A DNA stretch of 40,436 nucleotides from Bifidobacterium breve (GCA_945901935.1 CAMDLX010000009.1:1-40436), one strand, 5' to 3'; positions 10,360-19,565 are shown, numbered from the stretch's first letter. Notes: generated by a model from the sequence alone, not told the origin. Program-made: numbers and translations.

Positions 10360-13300
10360 CTATGCCGACTGACCGGGTGAGGCAGAACCAGAGCCCACAA
10401 GTCCCTCAGTCGAGGGTACGAGTTCGCCCAGAGCAGCAATCAAATCCTCTGCAATCCCAGCGCCACCGCGGACCGGCAGTCGAAGCTCTTGCTCTTGGTC
10501 GCGATACACCGCACCTTTGTAGAGACGAGCCAATCGCATCTGTTTGGATTGGGGCAGGCGGATAGGAGATACGTGCGCAACCAGCCCCGGCCCGGCCATG
10601 GTTGAGTTCTTTAAGACGGTAACGCTGGTCACCCCTGTGCGCACACACTCTGCACGAACTCGCGCTACCTGAAGTAGCGCAGCCGCAGGCGGAGGAACTG
10701 GGCCAAACCGATCCACCCACTCCAAGGCGATATCGTCCACATCGCCCGAGGTCTGCACTGCTGCTAGGCGGCGATAGGCATCTAGGCGCACGTCCTCCCG
10801 CTCGACATAATCCGGTGGCAGAAAGGCCGGAGCAGGTAGCTCTAGGACAATCTCTTCTACTTCAGCGGCTACCTCTCCGTTGAGTTCGGCAATTGCCTCA
10901 TTGACCATCTGCACGTACAGGTCATATCCCACTGAAGCCACATGACCAGACTGACCTGTGCCCAACAGATTGCCTGCACCGCGGATCTCAAGATCTCGCA
11001 TGGCAATGCGGAAACCAGATCCCAATTCGGTGGCCTCTCCAATGGTCTTCAGTCGCTCGTAGGCCTCTTCGGAGAGCTGCTTATCTGGAGGGAAAAACAA
11101 ATAGGCATACGCCCGTTGACCTGCACGACCAACGCGCCCACGCAGCTGATGCAACTGCCCAAGACCCAGCAGATCGGCACGTTCCACAACCAAGGTGTTG
11201 ACAGTCGGCATGTCGATGCCTGACTCAATAATGGTGGTGCAAACCAGCACGTCATACTCGCCTTGCCAGAAATCCACCACAACCTTCTCGAGGCTGCCCT
11301 CGTCCATCTGACCGTGCGCCACAGCAACACGAGCCTCGGGAACGAGTTCACGAATACGCGTGGCCTGCTGCTCGATATCTCTCACCCGGTTGTGCACGTA
11401 GAACACCTGACCCTCGCGCAGCAGTTCTCTGCGTATCGATTCGGTGACTGCGCGCTCGTCGAACTCGCCCACGTAGGTCAAGATAGGTTGACGCGCTGCT
11501 GGGGGTGTGTTGAGCAGCGACAAGTCTCTGATTCCCGTCAGGCTCATCTCGAGCGTTCTTGGAATCGGAGTTGCGGTAAGGGTCAGGACATCGACTGCAG
11601 CCTTGAACTGTTTGATCGACTCTTTGTGTGAAACCCCGAAACGTTGTTCCTCGTCTACGACAAGCAAACCAAGTTTCTTAAAGATGATGTCTCCCGAGAG
11701 CAGTCGGTGAGTTCCGATAACGATGTCAACCTCACCTGTGCCCAAACGCTTGACTACTGATCGAGTCTGGGCAGGAGTCAAGAAGCGTGAAAGCGACTCG
11801 ACTCGGACCGGAAAACCAGCAAAACGGTCACTGAAGGTCTGATAGTGCTGCTGGGCAAGCAGAGTGGTTGGTACCAGAATCGCTACCTGAAACCCGTCCT
11901 GTACTGCCTTAAAGGCCGCTCGCAGCGCAACCTCTGTTTTTCCAAACCCAACGTCCCCGCATACCAGGCGATCCATGGGAACGGTGGACTCCATGTCTTC
12001 TTTGACCGAAGCAATGGCTGTGATCTGGTCCGGTGTCTCTTGGAACGGGAAGGCAAGTTCCATCTCTTGTTGCCAGGGTGTATCCACTCCGAATGCGTGG
12101 CCAGCAGTGGACACCCGGGTTTGATACAGCACCACGAGTTCCTGCGCAATCTCTGCGACTGCCGAGCGAACTTTGGACTTAGAGCGAGAGAAATCAGACC
12201 CGCCCATCTTGTTGAGCCGAGGGGTCTCGCCCCCCGAATACAACCGAATGGAATCAATCTGATCGGAGGGAACGTAGAGCTTGTCCCCGCCGCGATATTC
12301 CAACAGCAAGTAGTCACGTTCGGCGCCGCCCATCGAACGAGTCACCATGCCATCAAAGCGACCCACCCCGTGCACGTGGTGCACAACATGGTCGCCAACT
12401 TTGAGGTCCTCGAAGAACCTCTGAGCCTCACGCCGCGGGGCCTTGGCAGCACGATGGGTCCGACGACGACCTGTCAGATCTGCCTCGGCTAGCAATGCCA
12501 GTTTTACTGCTGGCAGGATGCAGCCCCGCTCAAGGGGCGCGTAAACAATCGATCCACCCGCAGACCGAAGGTCGGCCGGGTTGGGTGCAGTTCCATCATC
12601 AGAAATGCGGATAGGAAATGACAAGCCGTGCTGGCTCAGCAGTTTTTCGATTCTGCTAGCTGATCCCTCACCGTCAGCACAGACAACCACTGCGTAGCCC
12701 TCGGCGATGAGTTGTCGCAACTGATGCAGGAGTGCATCTGCCTCTCCGACAGCAGGTGGCCAAGCAAGAGCCGTGACGGCCGGCGAGTCCGGGGAGTCCG
12801 GCACAGCAGCGATTGACCAAACGGGTGCTTTGGTGTGCTGCAGAAGTCGGTTGAACTCAACATGCATCTGAGGAAACGGATCGCTCCCCTGCCCATCCGC
12901 ATCTAGCTTCAGTCCCCAGGTTCGAGATAGCGACTGCCCAAGGTCTCGTTCCTCCGCTGCAATATCGGCCGCACGGTCACGAAGTCGACGGGGGTCAGCT
13001 AACAGGATTAGTCCGTCATCTGGCACGAGGTCGAACAAAACATGTTCGCTGTCTGCGAGCCAGGCCATCCAAGCCTCCATCCCCTCGAAGACTTCGCCAT
13101 CTGCTAACCGTTGCCATTGCTCCCGACCCCAAGGCTGTGATGCCAACAATTGCTCGGCACGCTCGCAAACCTCTTCCGATGGCAGTAGCTCGCGCGCCGG
13201 AAACACCGATAATTCCTCAAGATCGATCGTGGAGCGCTGATCAGCTACCGAAAATTCGGTCAGGCGCTCGACCTCATCTCCCCAAAGATCAATTCGAACG

Positions 13301-13881
13301 GGAACGTCAGCCGTAGCTGGAAACACATCGATGATGGATCCGCGAACTGCAATTTCACCGCGATGTTCCACCTGGTATTCCCGGCGATACCCACTCAGTA
13401 CAAGCTGTTCAATCAACTGCAGAGAATCAACCTGGTCGCGAAGGGCCACTCGTATGGGCTCGACATCTTCTACATGCGGGCCTAGCCGCTGCACTAGCGC
13501 TCGAGCGGGAGCGACAATCACCGAGAGAGAAGGGTCAGCGGTCCTCAATCGCCACATTGTTCGCAGTCGCAGCCCCATAGTCTCAATCGAGGGACTTACA
13601 CGCTCAAAGGGCAACGTCTCCCATGCGGGAAAAAGTTCAACTGCGTTCGCGGGAAGAAAATTTTGCAGGTCTGCCGATAGGCGCTCGGCATCGGCAGCAG
13701 TAGGAACGGCTACCACCATGGGGGCTCGACGAGAAGCCGCGAGCAGCCCGGCCAGGGTCACCGCCCTTGCTGGTTCGGGCACCACCAGAACCGTAGAAGC
13801 TCGACCGAGAGCAGCGAGCACTCCGGGTTCCTCGCGCAGCATCGCATTGAGCCCGGCCAGAGGTGCGGTCGGTTGAGTCAC
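10360..13881 (-). CDS. mfd: Transcription-repair coupling factor Mfd
   Basis: Mfd removes RNA polymerase stalled at DNA lesions and recruits UvrA. The 1173-residue length is full. Domains in order are a UvrB-like N-terminal module (about 1-350), an RNA-polymerase-interaction domain beginning around FFEDLKVGDHVVHHVHGVG (about 485-560), and the RecG-like translocase. The translocase carries Walker A GDVGFGKTEVA (near 645), Walker B DEEQRFGV (near 744), LTATPIPRTLEM and the RGRVGRAGQRAYAY motif VI. The C-terminal TRCF domain follows from about residue 1005. The start is GTG 13881. It lies 18 bp after pth on the same strand. A long open frame on the opposite strand within it (11845-12492) is a coding shadow. 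Confidence 0.98.
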   Translation of the reverse strand: MTQPTAPLAGLNAMLREEPGVLAALGRASTVLVVPEPARAVTLAGLLAASRRAPMVVAVPTAADAERLSADLQNFLPANAVELFPAWETLPFERVSPSIETMGLRLRTMWRLRTADPSLSVIVAPARALVQRLGPHVEDVEPIRVALRDQVDSLQLIEQLVLSGYRREYQVEHRGEIAVRGSIIDVFPATADVPVRIDLWGDEVERLTEFSVADQRSTIDLEELSVFPARELLPSEEVCERAEQLLASQPWGREQWQRLADGEVFEGMEAWMAWLADSEHVLFDLVPDDGLILLADPRRLRDRAADIAAEERDLGQSLSRTWGLKLDADGQGSDPFPQMHVEFNRLLQHTKAPVWSIAAVPDSPDSPAVTALAWPPAVGEADALLHQLRQLIAEGYAVVVCADGEGSASRIEKLLSQHGLSFPIRISDDGTAPNPADLRSAGGSIVYAPLERGCILPAVKLALLAEADLTGRRRTHRAAKAPRREAQRFFEDLKVGDHVVHHVHGVGRFDGMVTRSMGGAERDYLLLEYRGGDKLYVPSDQIDSIRLYSGGETPRLNKMGGSDFSRSKSKVRSAVAEIAQELVVLYQTRVSTAGHAFGVDTPWQQEMELAFPFQETPDQITAIASVKEDMESTVPMDRLVCGDVGFGKTEVALRAAFKAVQDGFQVAILVPTTLLAQQHYQTFSDRFAGFPVRVESLSRFLTPAQTRSVVKRLGTGEVDIVIGTHRLLSGDIIFKKLGLLVVDEEQRFGVSHKESIKQFKAAVDVLTLTATPIPRTLEMSLTGIRDLSLLNTPPAARQPILTYVGEFDERAVTESIRRELLREGQVFYVHNRVRDIEQQATRIRELVPEARVAVAHGQMDEGSLEKVVVDFWQGEYDVLVCTTIIESGIDMPTVNTLVVERADLLGLGQLHQLRGRVGRAGQRAYAYLFFPPDKQLSEEAYERLKTIGEATELGSGFRIAMRDLEIRGAGNLLGTGQSGHVASVGYDLYVQMVNEAIAELNGEVAAEVEEIVLELPAPAFLPPDYVEREDVRLDAYRRLAAVQTSGDVDDIALEWVDRFGPVPPPAAALLQVARVRAECVRTGVTSVTVLKNSTMAGPGLVAHVSPIRLPQSKQMRLARLYKGAVYRDQEQELRLPVRGGAGIAEDLIAALGELVPSTEGLVGSGSASPGQSA

Positions 13882-13899
13882 GACCTGAACCTACCTTGC

Positions 13900-14490
13900 T
13901 CAGCTACTGGCATTGAACTGTTGCATCGCTGCGTCCATACCCTGATCCAAGATCATGGCCACTGCATCCGCAGCTTGCTCACAGGCCAATCCGAGTTCTT
14001 CGCGCTGAGCCTTTGGAACCTTGGACAGCACCCAGTCAGCTCCCTGCTCGGCACCTCCCGGCGGCCGGCCTACACCAATGCGGATTCTTGCGTAGTCCTG
14101 GGTGTGCAGATGAGCAGTAATTGACCTGAGCCCGTTATGGCCTGCCAGTCCTCCGCCCTGTTTCAGTTTGACCCGAGCGGCGGGAAGATCGAGTTCGTCA
14201 TGCACAATGACCAACGAGGACCAGTCTTCGATTCCGTACCTTCGCACAAGTGCAGATACGCATTGGCCTGATTCGTTCATCCATGTTGTGGGGACTGCAA
14301 CCACTACCCGGCGGTCGCCAATGCGATACTCACCAACGTGGGCCTTGAGACGTTTCTCTAAACGAAGCGAGTCTGCCTGCCGGTCAGCCAACTTCATTGC
14401 GGCGTCGGCACCCACATTGTGCCGCGTATGTTCGTAGCGGTCGCCCGGGTTACCTAAGCCAACCACGAGGAGATCACAGGGGGATCCCAT
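13900..14490 (-). CDS. pth: Peptidyl-tRNA hydrolase
   Basis: Pth releases tRNA from peptidyl-tRNA that has dropped off the ribosome. The 196 residues match the family. Motifs are VGLGNPGDRYEHTRHNVG, with the catalytic His and binding Asn, PTTWMNESGQCV with the substrate-binding Asn, and HDELDLP followed by KQGGGLAGHNGLRSI with the catalytic Asp and second His. It begins at ATG 14490, 19 bp after rplY. This rplY-pth order is typical of actinobacteria and supports co-expression. Confidence 0.98.
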   Translation of the reverse strand: MGSPCDLLVVGLGNPGDRYEHTRHNVGADAAMKLADRQADSLRLEKRLKAHVGEYRIGDRRVVVAVPTTWMNESGQCVSALVRRYGIEDWSSLVIVHDELDLPAARVKLKQGGGLAGHNGLRSITAHLHTQDYARIRIGVGRPPGGAEQGADWVLSKVPKAQREELGLACEQAADAVAMILDQGMDAAMQQFNASS

Positions 14491-14509
14491 GTGGACTGAG
14501 CGCTACAAC

Positions 14510-15139
14510 TCACTCAGTCGTAGCGGCAGCTGCATCTGCATCAGCGGCTGCATCATCTGCAGGCTTAGCCACTACTGCTGCACGGGTCAGCTCTGCGGTG
14601 ACCACGGCCTGCTGTGGCTTTGACAAGCAGACGCTTCCTTCAGGAAGCACGAGGTCCTTCACGAGCAGTGAGCGGTCGAGCTGCATTGCCGAAATGTCGA
14701 CCTCGATTGAGTTCGGGATTGCATCTGGTCTGACTCGAACTTTGAGCTTGTTCAAGCGCTGCTCGGTCATGCCGCCGTTCACGGTGACCTGCTTCGCTTC
14801 GCCAACCAAGATAATCGGAACTTCGAGCTCCACTGGCTTCGTTGGGTCGATGCGCATGAAGTCAATATGGGTGACATCACGACGAACCGGGTGACGCTGA
14901 ATCTCTCGAACGAGCACCTGATCTGCGGCTTCGCCGTCTACAGCAAGAAACACCAGAGCATTGCTGCCTGCATCCGTGGTCATGGCACGACGAAGGTCAC
15001 TTCGCAGAACGGAGATTGGTACGGAAGGCTTTCCGGCACCGTAAACGACTCCTGGGATGGAATTCTCGAGACGGGCGCGGCGTGAGGCGGGTGTGCCAGT
15101 TAGGCGGCCTGTTTCGGCGGTGAGGGTTACCTCGGACAT
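14510..15139 (-). CDS. rplY: 50S ribosomal protein bL25 (CTC form)
   Basis: bL25 binds 5S rRNA; the long CTC form has an extra C-terminal beta domain. The 209 residues include an N-terminal bL25 domain with RRARLENSIPGVVYGAG and VREIQRHPVRRDVTHIDF. A TL5/CTC C-terminal domain with NKLKVRVRPDAIPNSIEVD follows, then an acidic Ala/Asp tail at the end. The ATG at 15139 is set by a good AGGAG seven bases upstream; the frame stays open further upstream to 15229, but that part is leader. It is followed by pth after 19 bp. Confidence 0.96.
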   Translation of the reverse strand: MSEVTLTAETGRLTGTPASRRARLENSIPGVVYGAGKPSVPISVLRSDLRRAMTTDAGSNALVFLAVDGEAADQVLVREIQRHPVRRDVTHIDFMRIDPTKPVELEVPIILVGEAKQVTVNGGMTEQRLNKLKVRVRPDAIPNSIEVDISAMQLDRSLLVKDLVLPEGSVCLSKPQQAVVTAELTRAAVVAKPADDAAADADAAAATTE

Positions 15140-15173
15140 GGAATGACTCCTGAGACTGCTGATGCGGGGTGAT

Positions 15174-15193
15174 CGCACGAAAACTTCCGTGCG
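15174..15193 (-). other. Hairpin in the rplY leader
   Basis: CGCACG and CGTGCG arms form a perfect 6-bp stem with an 8-nt loop, about 35 bases upstream of the rplY start and downstream of prs. No T tract follows, so it is not an obvious intrinsic terminator. It could be a leader control structure or an RNA processing site. Confidence 0.35.
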
Positions 15194-15290
15194 GAACGGG
15201 CGAAAGTGTAGTTCTTGATGCCTAAGCATTGCCAGACAGCGGCCAGAAGCCTCCTGTGGCCCAACCGCTCAGAGCAGGGCTCTGGCCTAG

Positions 15291-16274
15291 TTAGCTCTGA
15301 TTTTGGCCGTCGAAAATCTCTGACACAGAGGTGTCCTCAAAGACTGCGTCGATTGCGTCAGCGATAATCCCAGCTGCTGAAAGAACCTCGATCTTGTCGA
15401 TGCACTTTTCTGGAGGCAAGGGAAGAGTGTTCGTAATGACAACCTTCTCGATCACTGAGTTCTCGAGGCGGTCGATCGCTGGACCCGAGAACACCCCGTG
15501 AGTTGCAGCGCAGTACACAGCCGTGGCACCTCGTTCAACGAGTTGCTCTGCAGCGGCGCAAATCGTGCCCGCAGTATCGATCATGTCGTCAATGAGAACG
15601 CAGGTGCGCCCGGCGACCTCGCCGACAACCTCTTTGGCCTCGACGGTGTTCTTGGCGCCACGGACCCGACGCTTGTGCACAATGGCCAAATCGGCATGCA
15701 GTTGATTGGCGTAGCGCTCCGCGACCTTGACTCGCCCAGCATCGGGAGAAACCACGACAAGGTCTTCTGGAAGATTGTTCGCCATCCAGTCAACGAGCAC
15801 GGGCATTGCTGTCAGGTGGTCAACGGGGCCATCGAAAAAGCCTTGGATCTGACCTGAGTGCAAGTCGACGCTGATGATGCGTTTGGCGCCGGCAACCTCG
15901 AACATGTTTGCGAGCAGCTTGGCTGTGATTGGCTCGCGTCCCTCGGCTTTTCGATCTTGGCGGCCGTACCCGTAAAAGGGCGCAACCACGGTGATGCGCT
16001 TAGCAGAAGCCCTCTTCGCTGCATCCACCATGATCAGATGCTCCATCAAAGCGTCGTTCACAGACATCTCGGATGTGGAGCAGTGACTCTGAAAGATGAA
16101 CAAGTCCGCACCGCGGATTGACTCTCCGTACTTGCAGTGAATTTCGCCATTGGCGAACTCTGCAATCGGCAACGGTGCCAGGCCCAAGCTCAGTCGCTCT
16201 GCAACCTCTTGAGCCAATTCCTGATTTACCCGCCCCGCAACGATCGTCAACCGCTTTTTTGTTACTAGTTCCAT
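15291..16274 (-). CDS. prs: Ribose-phosphate pyrophosphokinase (PRPP synthase)
   Basis: Prs makes PRPP from ribose-5-phosphate and ATP for nucleotide, His and Trp synthesis. The protein has 327 residues. Landmarks are FANGEIHCKYGESIRGADLF, the metal and ATP flexible-loop region FYGYGRQDRKAEGREPITAK, SVDLHSGQIQGFF, and the PRPP loop VLIDDMIDTAGTI. The ATG start is at 16274 with GGGGAGG about eight bases upstream. It is 64 bp downstream of glmU on the same strand, the order also seen in mycobacteria. Confidence 0.98.
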   Translation of the reverse strand: MELVTKKRLTIVAGRVNQELAQEVAERLSLGLAPLPIAEFANGEIHCKYGESIRGADLFIFQSHCSTSEMSVNDALMEHLIMVDAAKRASAKRITVVAPFYGYGRQDRKAEGREPITAKLLANMFEVAGAKRIISVDLHSGQIQGFFDGPVDHLTAMPVLVDWMANNLPEDLVVVSPDAGRVKVAERYANQLHADLAIVHKRRVRGAKNTVEAKEVVGEVAGRTCVLIDDMIDTAGTICAAAEQLVERGATAVYCAATHGVFSGPAIDRLENSVIEKVVITNTLPLPPEKCIDKIEVLSAAGIIADAIDAVFEDTSVSEIFDGQNQS

Positions 16275-16338
16275 GGTGAGCCTCCCCGTGCCATGGAGCG
16301 CCAGAGGTAGCCAACATACGCCGGCCCGAAAGGCACTC

Positions 16339-17442
16339 TCAGAGTTCTAAGCCTGCAGTGTAGAACGGTCCAGTCACTGTGTCTGACGCAACAACATCTG
16401 CTGGGCCAAGCGAGGCATACGGACCGACCACGCATCGATCTCCAATGCGCGCATTGACAGCCGTCGAAGCCTGCACAACGCAACCATCCCCAACCTTGGT
16501 GTCGACCAGGCGGGAATTCGGGCCAATCTCGCTACCGCTTCCGATGACTGTGCTGCCTTGCAAAATCACACCCGGAAACAAGGTGACGTCAGTTCCGACC
16601 TGCACGGTGGTGTCTACATAGACCGCAGTTGGGTCGACCATTGTGACCCCCGAGCGCAGCAATCCTTCGTTGGTACGTCTCCGGAGTTCGGCCTCGGCTG
16701 CAGCAAGTTGAACTCTGTCGTTAATTCCTTGCACCTCTGCAGCGTCTGCAACCAGAACAGCTTCAACACGGTGGCCGGCAGAATTCAGAACATCTACAAC
16801 ATCGGTCAGGTAGTACTCGCCTTGGCTGTTGTCTGGCTCAATGCGCCGCAGCGCCGGTGCTAGCAGGCTCCGCCGGAACACATAGATCGAGGTATTGACC
16901 TCTCGAACCAGAAGTTCCTGTTCAGTCGCATCTCGTTGTTCAACAATGCGTTCGACTCGACCATCCTTGCCGCGCAGAACACGTCCGTATCCAGTTGGGT
17001 CCTCAAGCACCGCCGAGAGCATGGTCGCCGCAGCACCGGTGCTGCGATGCTGTTCAACAAGGTGTGCAATGGTGCCGGGCCGCAACAAGGGTGCATCGCC
17101 GGGGAGCACCAAAACGTCTTCTTCCTCTGAGTCGTCCTCGAGTCCCACGAGGCCCACCTGAGTTGCGTCTCCCGTGCCTCGTTGAACCTGTTGCTCAACA
17201 AACTCCACGGCAAAGTCTTGTGCATGTTCCTGCACCTTCTTGGTGACCCAGTCGCCCTTGTGTCCAACCACGATCACTGCGACTTTGGGTTTGGCCTCTA
17301 CAAGTGAGTCCAACACGTACATCAGCATGGGCCGACCACACAGACGGTGAAGCGGCTTGGGCCGTTCAGAACGCATGCGGCTGCCTTCACCAGCGGCAAG
17401 AAGGATCGCCGAGAGTGGCGGGATCTGGGGTGAGGAACTCAT
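16339..17442 (-). CDS. glmU: GlmU-like UDP-GlcNAc pyrophosphorylase lacking the acetyltransferase active site
   Basis: The N-terminal uridylyltransferase domain is intact, with AILLAAGEGSRMRSERPKPL (nucleotide loop), QRGTGDATQ and VLPGDAPLLRPGT. This makes UDP-GlcNAc from GlcNAc-1-P and UTP. The protein is 367 residues, against about 450 for bifunctional GlmU. The left-handed beta-helix begins (PTAVYVDTTVQVGTDV) but stops after about five or six coils, ending GPFYTAGLEL. The acetyltransferase residues of E. coli GlmU (roughly positions 350-395) are therefore absent. The 64-bp gap to prs leaves no room for a frameshifted remainder. The ATG at 17442 is preferred over an upstream TTG. Glucosamine-1-phosphate acetylation must come from elsewhere or from an atypical mechanism. 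Confidence 0.88.
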   Translation of the reverse strand: MSSSPQIPPLSAILLAAGEGSRMRSERPKPLHRLCGRPMLMYVLDSLVEAKPKVAVIVVGHKGDWVTKKVQEHAQDFAVEFVEQQVQRGTGDATQVGLVGLEDDSEEEDVLVLPGDAPLLRPGTIAHLVEQHRSTGAAATMLSAVLEDPTGYGRVLRGKDGRVERIVEQRDATEQELLVREVNTSIYVFRRSLLAPALRRIEPDNSQGEYYLTDVVDVLNSAGHRVEAVLVADAAEVQGINDRVQLAAAEAELRRRTNEGLLRSGVTMVDPTAVYVDTTVQVGTDVTLFPGVILQGSTVIGSGSEIGPNSRLVDTKVGDGCVVQASTAVNARIGDRCVVGPYASLGPADVVASDTVTGPFYTAGLEL

Positions 17443-17458
17443 GACTGCCAACTCATTG

Positions 17459-17531
17459 CTCGCGGGGCAGGATTCGAACCTGCACTCTCCTGATCCAAAG
17501 TCAGGCGTTCTGCCAATTGAACTACCCGCGA
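17459..17531 (-). tRNA. tRNA-Gln (anticodon TTG)
   Basis: The minus strand folds into a complete 73-nt cloverleaf. The acceptor is TCGCGGG with CCCGCGA, the D arm contains AGTTCAATTGGCAGA, and the anticodon stem is CCTGA/TCAGG around loop CTTTGGA, giving anticodon TTG. The T arm is GCAGG-TTCGAAT-CCTGC and the discriminator is G. The 3' CCA is not encoded (CAA follows). It sits between the FkbM gene and glmU with no convincing promoter of its own. Confidence 0.96.
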
Positions 17532-17569
17532 CTGATTTTCAATACGGTACCGCGTCAAGGGCGGAACCG

Positions 17570-18298
17570 TCAGATTGGAGGAATCATAAATAAATTGTGT
17601 GAACGGTGCCTGTTTGGATCGAGCGGAACAATCTGATCTTGTTGCGCCACGCTGACGGTGTAGCCCAATGATTCAAACAATTCACAGGAGAACCTTCGAT
17701 TCTCTGGCTCAACGAGTTCGGCATAGACCAGGGGTTGACAACTCCGCAGAAGCCCTAAGCCTCCAGCAAAGACGAACTGCTCAAACCCCTCAACATCAAT
17801 CTTGATTCCGTCAACCTGAACGCCCTGGAGTTCAACAAGATCATCGAGACGTTCTTGGGGAACCGTATAACGGTGACCCACGACCTCTTGGCCGGGTTGG
17901 ACGACATGGCTCAGGCCCTGCATGCGAACGTGCTGCTGTTCTGGCATCACCATCTCAAGCTGTCCAGAGCTTTCGCCCAGTGCCATATGGTGCAAGGTCA
18001 CGTTTTCTAGTTTGAAGTGCGCCACGAGTCGCGTGAGCGCCCGAAAATTCTCGGGGATTGGCTCAAACGCATGAACATGCCCATACCGAACCCGTTTCGC
18101 AATCAGCACCGTCATGATTCCAATATTTGCCCCGATATCTAACACGGTCGACTGCTCGCTCATACGACTGATGAGTTGCAGAACGTCGCGTTCGTTGGGA
18201 TCCCATCGCAGTGTCTTTGTCTTGAACCACGCGAACAAGAACAGGTAGCGCTCAAAGCCAAAGATTCGCTGAAGCAGGCTCTGAACTAGGCGTTTCAT
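17570..18298 (-). CDS. FkbM family methyltransferase
   Basis: FkbM-type SAM methyltransferases often O-methylate sugars or polyketides and are common in polysaccharide clusters. The 242 residues contain the SAM-binding motif VLDIGANIGIMTVLIA near residue 55, then HAFEPIPENFRALTRLV and the family C-terminal hallmark GIKIDVEGFEQFVFAGG. The ATG at 18298 is chosen because AAGGA lies seven bases upstream. The frame stays open further upstream into the glycosyltransferase gene, giving a low-complexity Ser/Ala-rich peptide that I consider untranslated. It is the last gene of the sugar transferase-GT4-FkbM run and probably methylates a residue of the island's glycan. Confidence 0.9.
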   Translation of the reverse strand: MKRLVQSLLQRIFGFERYLFLFAWFKTKTLRWDPNERDVLQLISRMSEQSTVLDIGANIGIMTVLIAKRVRYGHVHAFEPIPENFRALTRLVAHFKLENVTLHHMALGESSGQLEMVMPEQQHVRMQGLSHVVQPGQEVVGHRYTVPQERLDDLVELQGVQVDGIKIDVEGFEQFVFAGGLGLLRSCQPLVYAELVEPENRRFSCELFESLGYTVSVAQQDQIVPLDPNRHRSHNLFMIPPI

Positions 18299-18386
18299 GA
18301 CAGGATCCTTTTCGAATTTGCTGCTTGCAGTGCTACCGGTGGAGCGAGAAAGAGCGGCAGAGGCGGAGCGAGAGCCTGAGGATAAT

Positions 18387-19565
18387 TCATTCGGGAACTT
18401 TGCGAGCGAAAGCCGAAATGAGGCTGTCCCCGACTGCTTGCCAGCTATACCGGCTCTGAACCAACTGCCTGCCAGCTGCTGAGATGCGCTCATACAGTTC
18501 TGGCGATGTCAGGAGCTGCATTGTCTGATCGGCGAACTCCTGAGCAGTAGATGCAATCAAGATTTCTTCGCCGGGGACTGCTCCAATTGCAGAATTCACC
18601 AGTTCGGTGGTCACACACGGAACCCCCATAGACATGGCTTCCAAAATCTTGTTTTGTAGTCCCGCACCAATCACGAGCGGCACCACCATGATTCTTCCCC
18701 GCTCGTAAGCGGACCGGATGTCATCTAGCCATCCGCTCACCTCGATGCCTACGCCTTGAAGTTGTTGCACTGACTTGGTAGGACGCGCGCCCGCAATCAG
18801 TAGATCTGTCTGCGGCCGTGCACGCCGAACCAGTGGGAGGATCTCAGAAACCAGAGTGTTCGCCGCATTCACATTCGGCGGGTAGCCCATGTTTCCGACA
18901 AAGAGAAGGTCGCGCTGATCTGCAGGCATGTTCCGAGAAGAAAAGAATTCGGTATCTACCCCATTGCGCACAATCTGGACCTGTTCAGAGCCCGCGAAGC
19001 CCAGCAAATCACGATCTTGCTCCGAGATAATCACCTGGGAATCAAACCAGCCAAAGGATTGCTCCTCGTAGCGAGCAATCCTTCGCGCTTCAAAGGCAAA
19101 AATCCACCGAAGCCATGCAGGGGATTGGTCTGCCCGACGTTGCATCGAGGCACTGAACGCGTCTTGGTAGTCAAGAGTTCTCGGAACCTGGCTTCCGCGA
19201 CCGAATGAGGCAGTCCGGATCAACTGGCAATAGATGTGATCAGGCTGTTCCTCTTCGATAATCTCATTGATCTTTTTTGATGCTGCCGCTGAGGAGAAGT
19301 AACCCACCTGCAGCGGCCGACCCCGCAGGACTGCTAACAGGGTTGACCAGACGGTGGTCAGGCGAGACCTGGAAATCACATGAATATTGCTACAACAATC
19401 TGCAGCGACTTTCTGTAGGGCTTCGGGGTCGACTGCACCTTCAGACAGCGCCACAAGGGTCACCTCGTGCTGCTTGGAGAGTTGCCGAATCTGGTGATAG
19501 GCGCGCAGCTTGTCACCCCGCTCAAGCGGATAGGGAAACCGTGAGGTAATAACGAGCAGCTTCAA
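18387..19565 (-). CDS. GT4-family glycosyltransferase
   Basis: This 392-residue cytoplasmic GT-B glycosyltransferase begins MKLLVITSRFPYPLERGDK, typical of the subgroup seen in exopolysaccharide clusters. The C-terminal Rossmann half has VGNMGYPPNVNAA, GWLDDIRSAYERGRIMVVPL and the donor-binding region GAGLQNKILEAMSMGVPCVTT, which contains the conserved Glu. It starts with ATG at 19565, 80 bp downstream of the sugar transferase gene. It likely adds a sugar to the lipid-linked primer; donor and linkage are not predictable. Confidence 0.92.
   Translation of the reverse strand: MKLLVITSRFPYPLERGDKLRAYHQIRQLSKQHEVTLVALSEGAVDPEALQKVAADCCSNIHVISRSRLTTVWSTLLAVLRGRPLQVGYFSSAAASKKINEIIEEEQPDHIYCQLIRTASFGRGSQVPRTLDYQDAFSASMQRRADQSPAWLRWIFAFEARRIARYEEQSFGWFDSQVIISEQDRDLLGFAGSEQVQIVRNGVDTEFFSSRNMPADQRDLLFVGNMGYPPNVNAANTLVSEILPLVRRARPQTDLLIAGARPTKSVQQLQGVGIEVSGWLDDIRSAYERGRIMVVPLVIGAGLQNKILEAMSMGVPCVTTELVNSAIGAVPGEEILIASTAQEFADQTMQLLTSPELYERISAAGRQLVQSRYSWQAVGDSLISAFARKVPE

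Noticed and set aside
11845-12492. 215-residue plus-strand open frame inside mfd
   Set aside because: It lies entirely opposite a full-length Mfd with all motifs; its translation has no recognisable domain or membrane pattern.
15270-15282. AGAGCAGGGCTCT dyad after prs as an intrinsic terminator
   Set aside because: The stem is only 5-6 bp, the loop is three bases and no T run follows.
16275-16338. Frameshifted remainder of glmU
   Set aside because: The gap before prs is too short to encode the missing acetyltransferase portion, and no beta-helix hexapeptide pattern is seen in other frames.
17459-17531. tRNA-Gln as an attachment site for an integrated element
   Set aside because: No integrase and no second copy of the tRNA 3' end was seen within the window; the neighbouring genes are polysaccharide functions.
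17553-17558. TTGACG as a -35 box for tRNA-Gln
   Set aside because: With normal spacing the -10 would overlap the mature tRNA 5' end, and transcription would start inside the tRNA.
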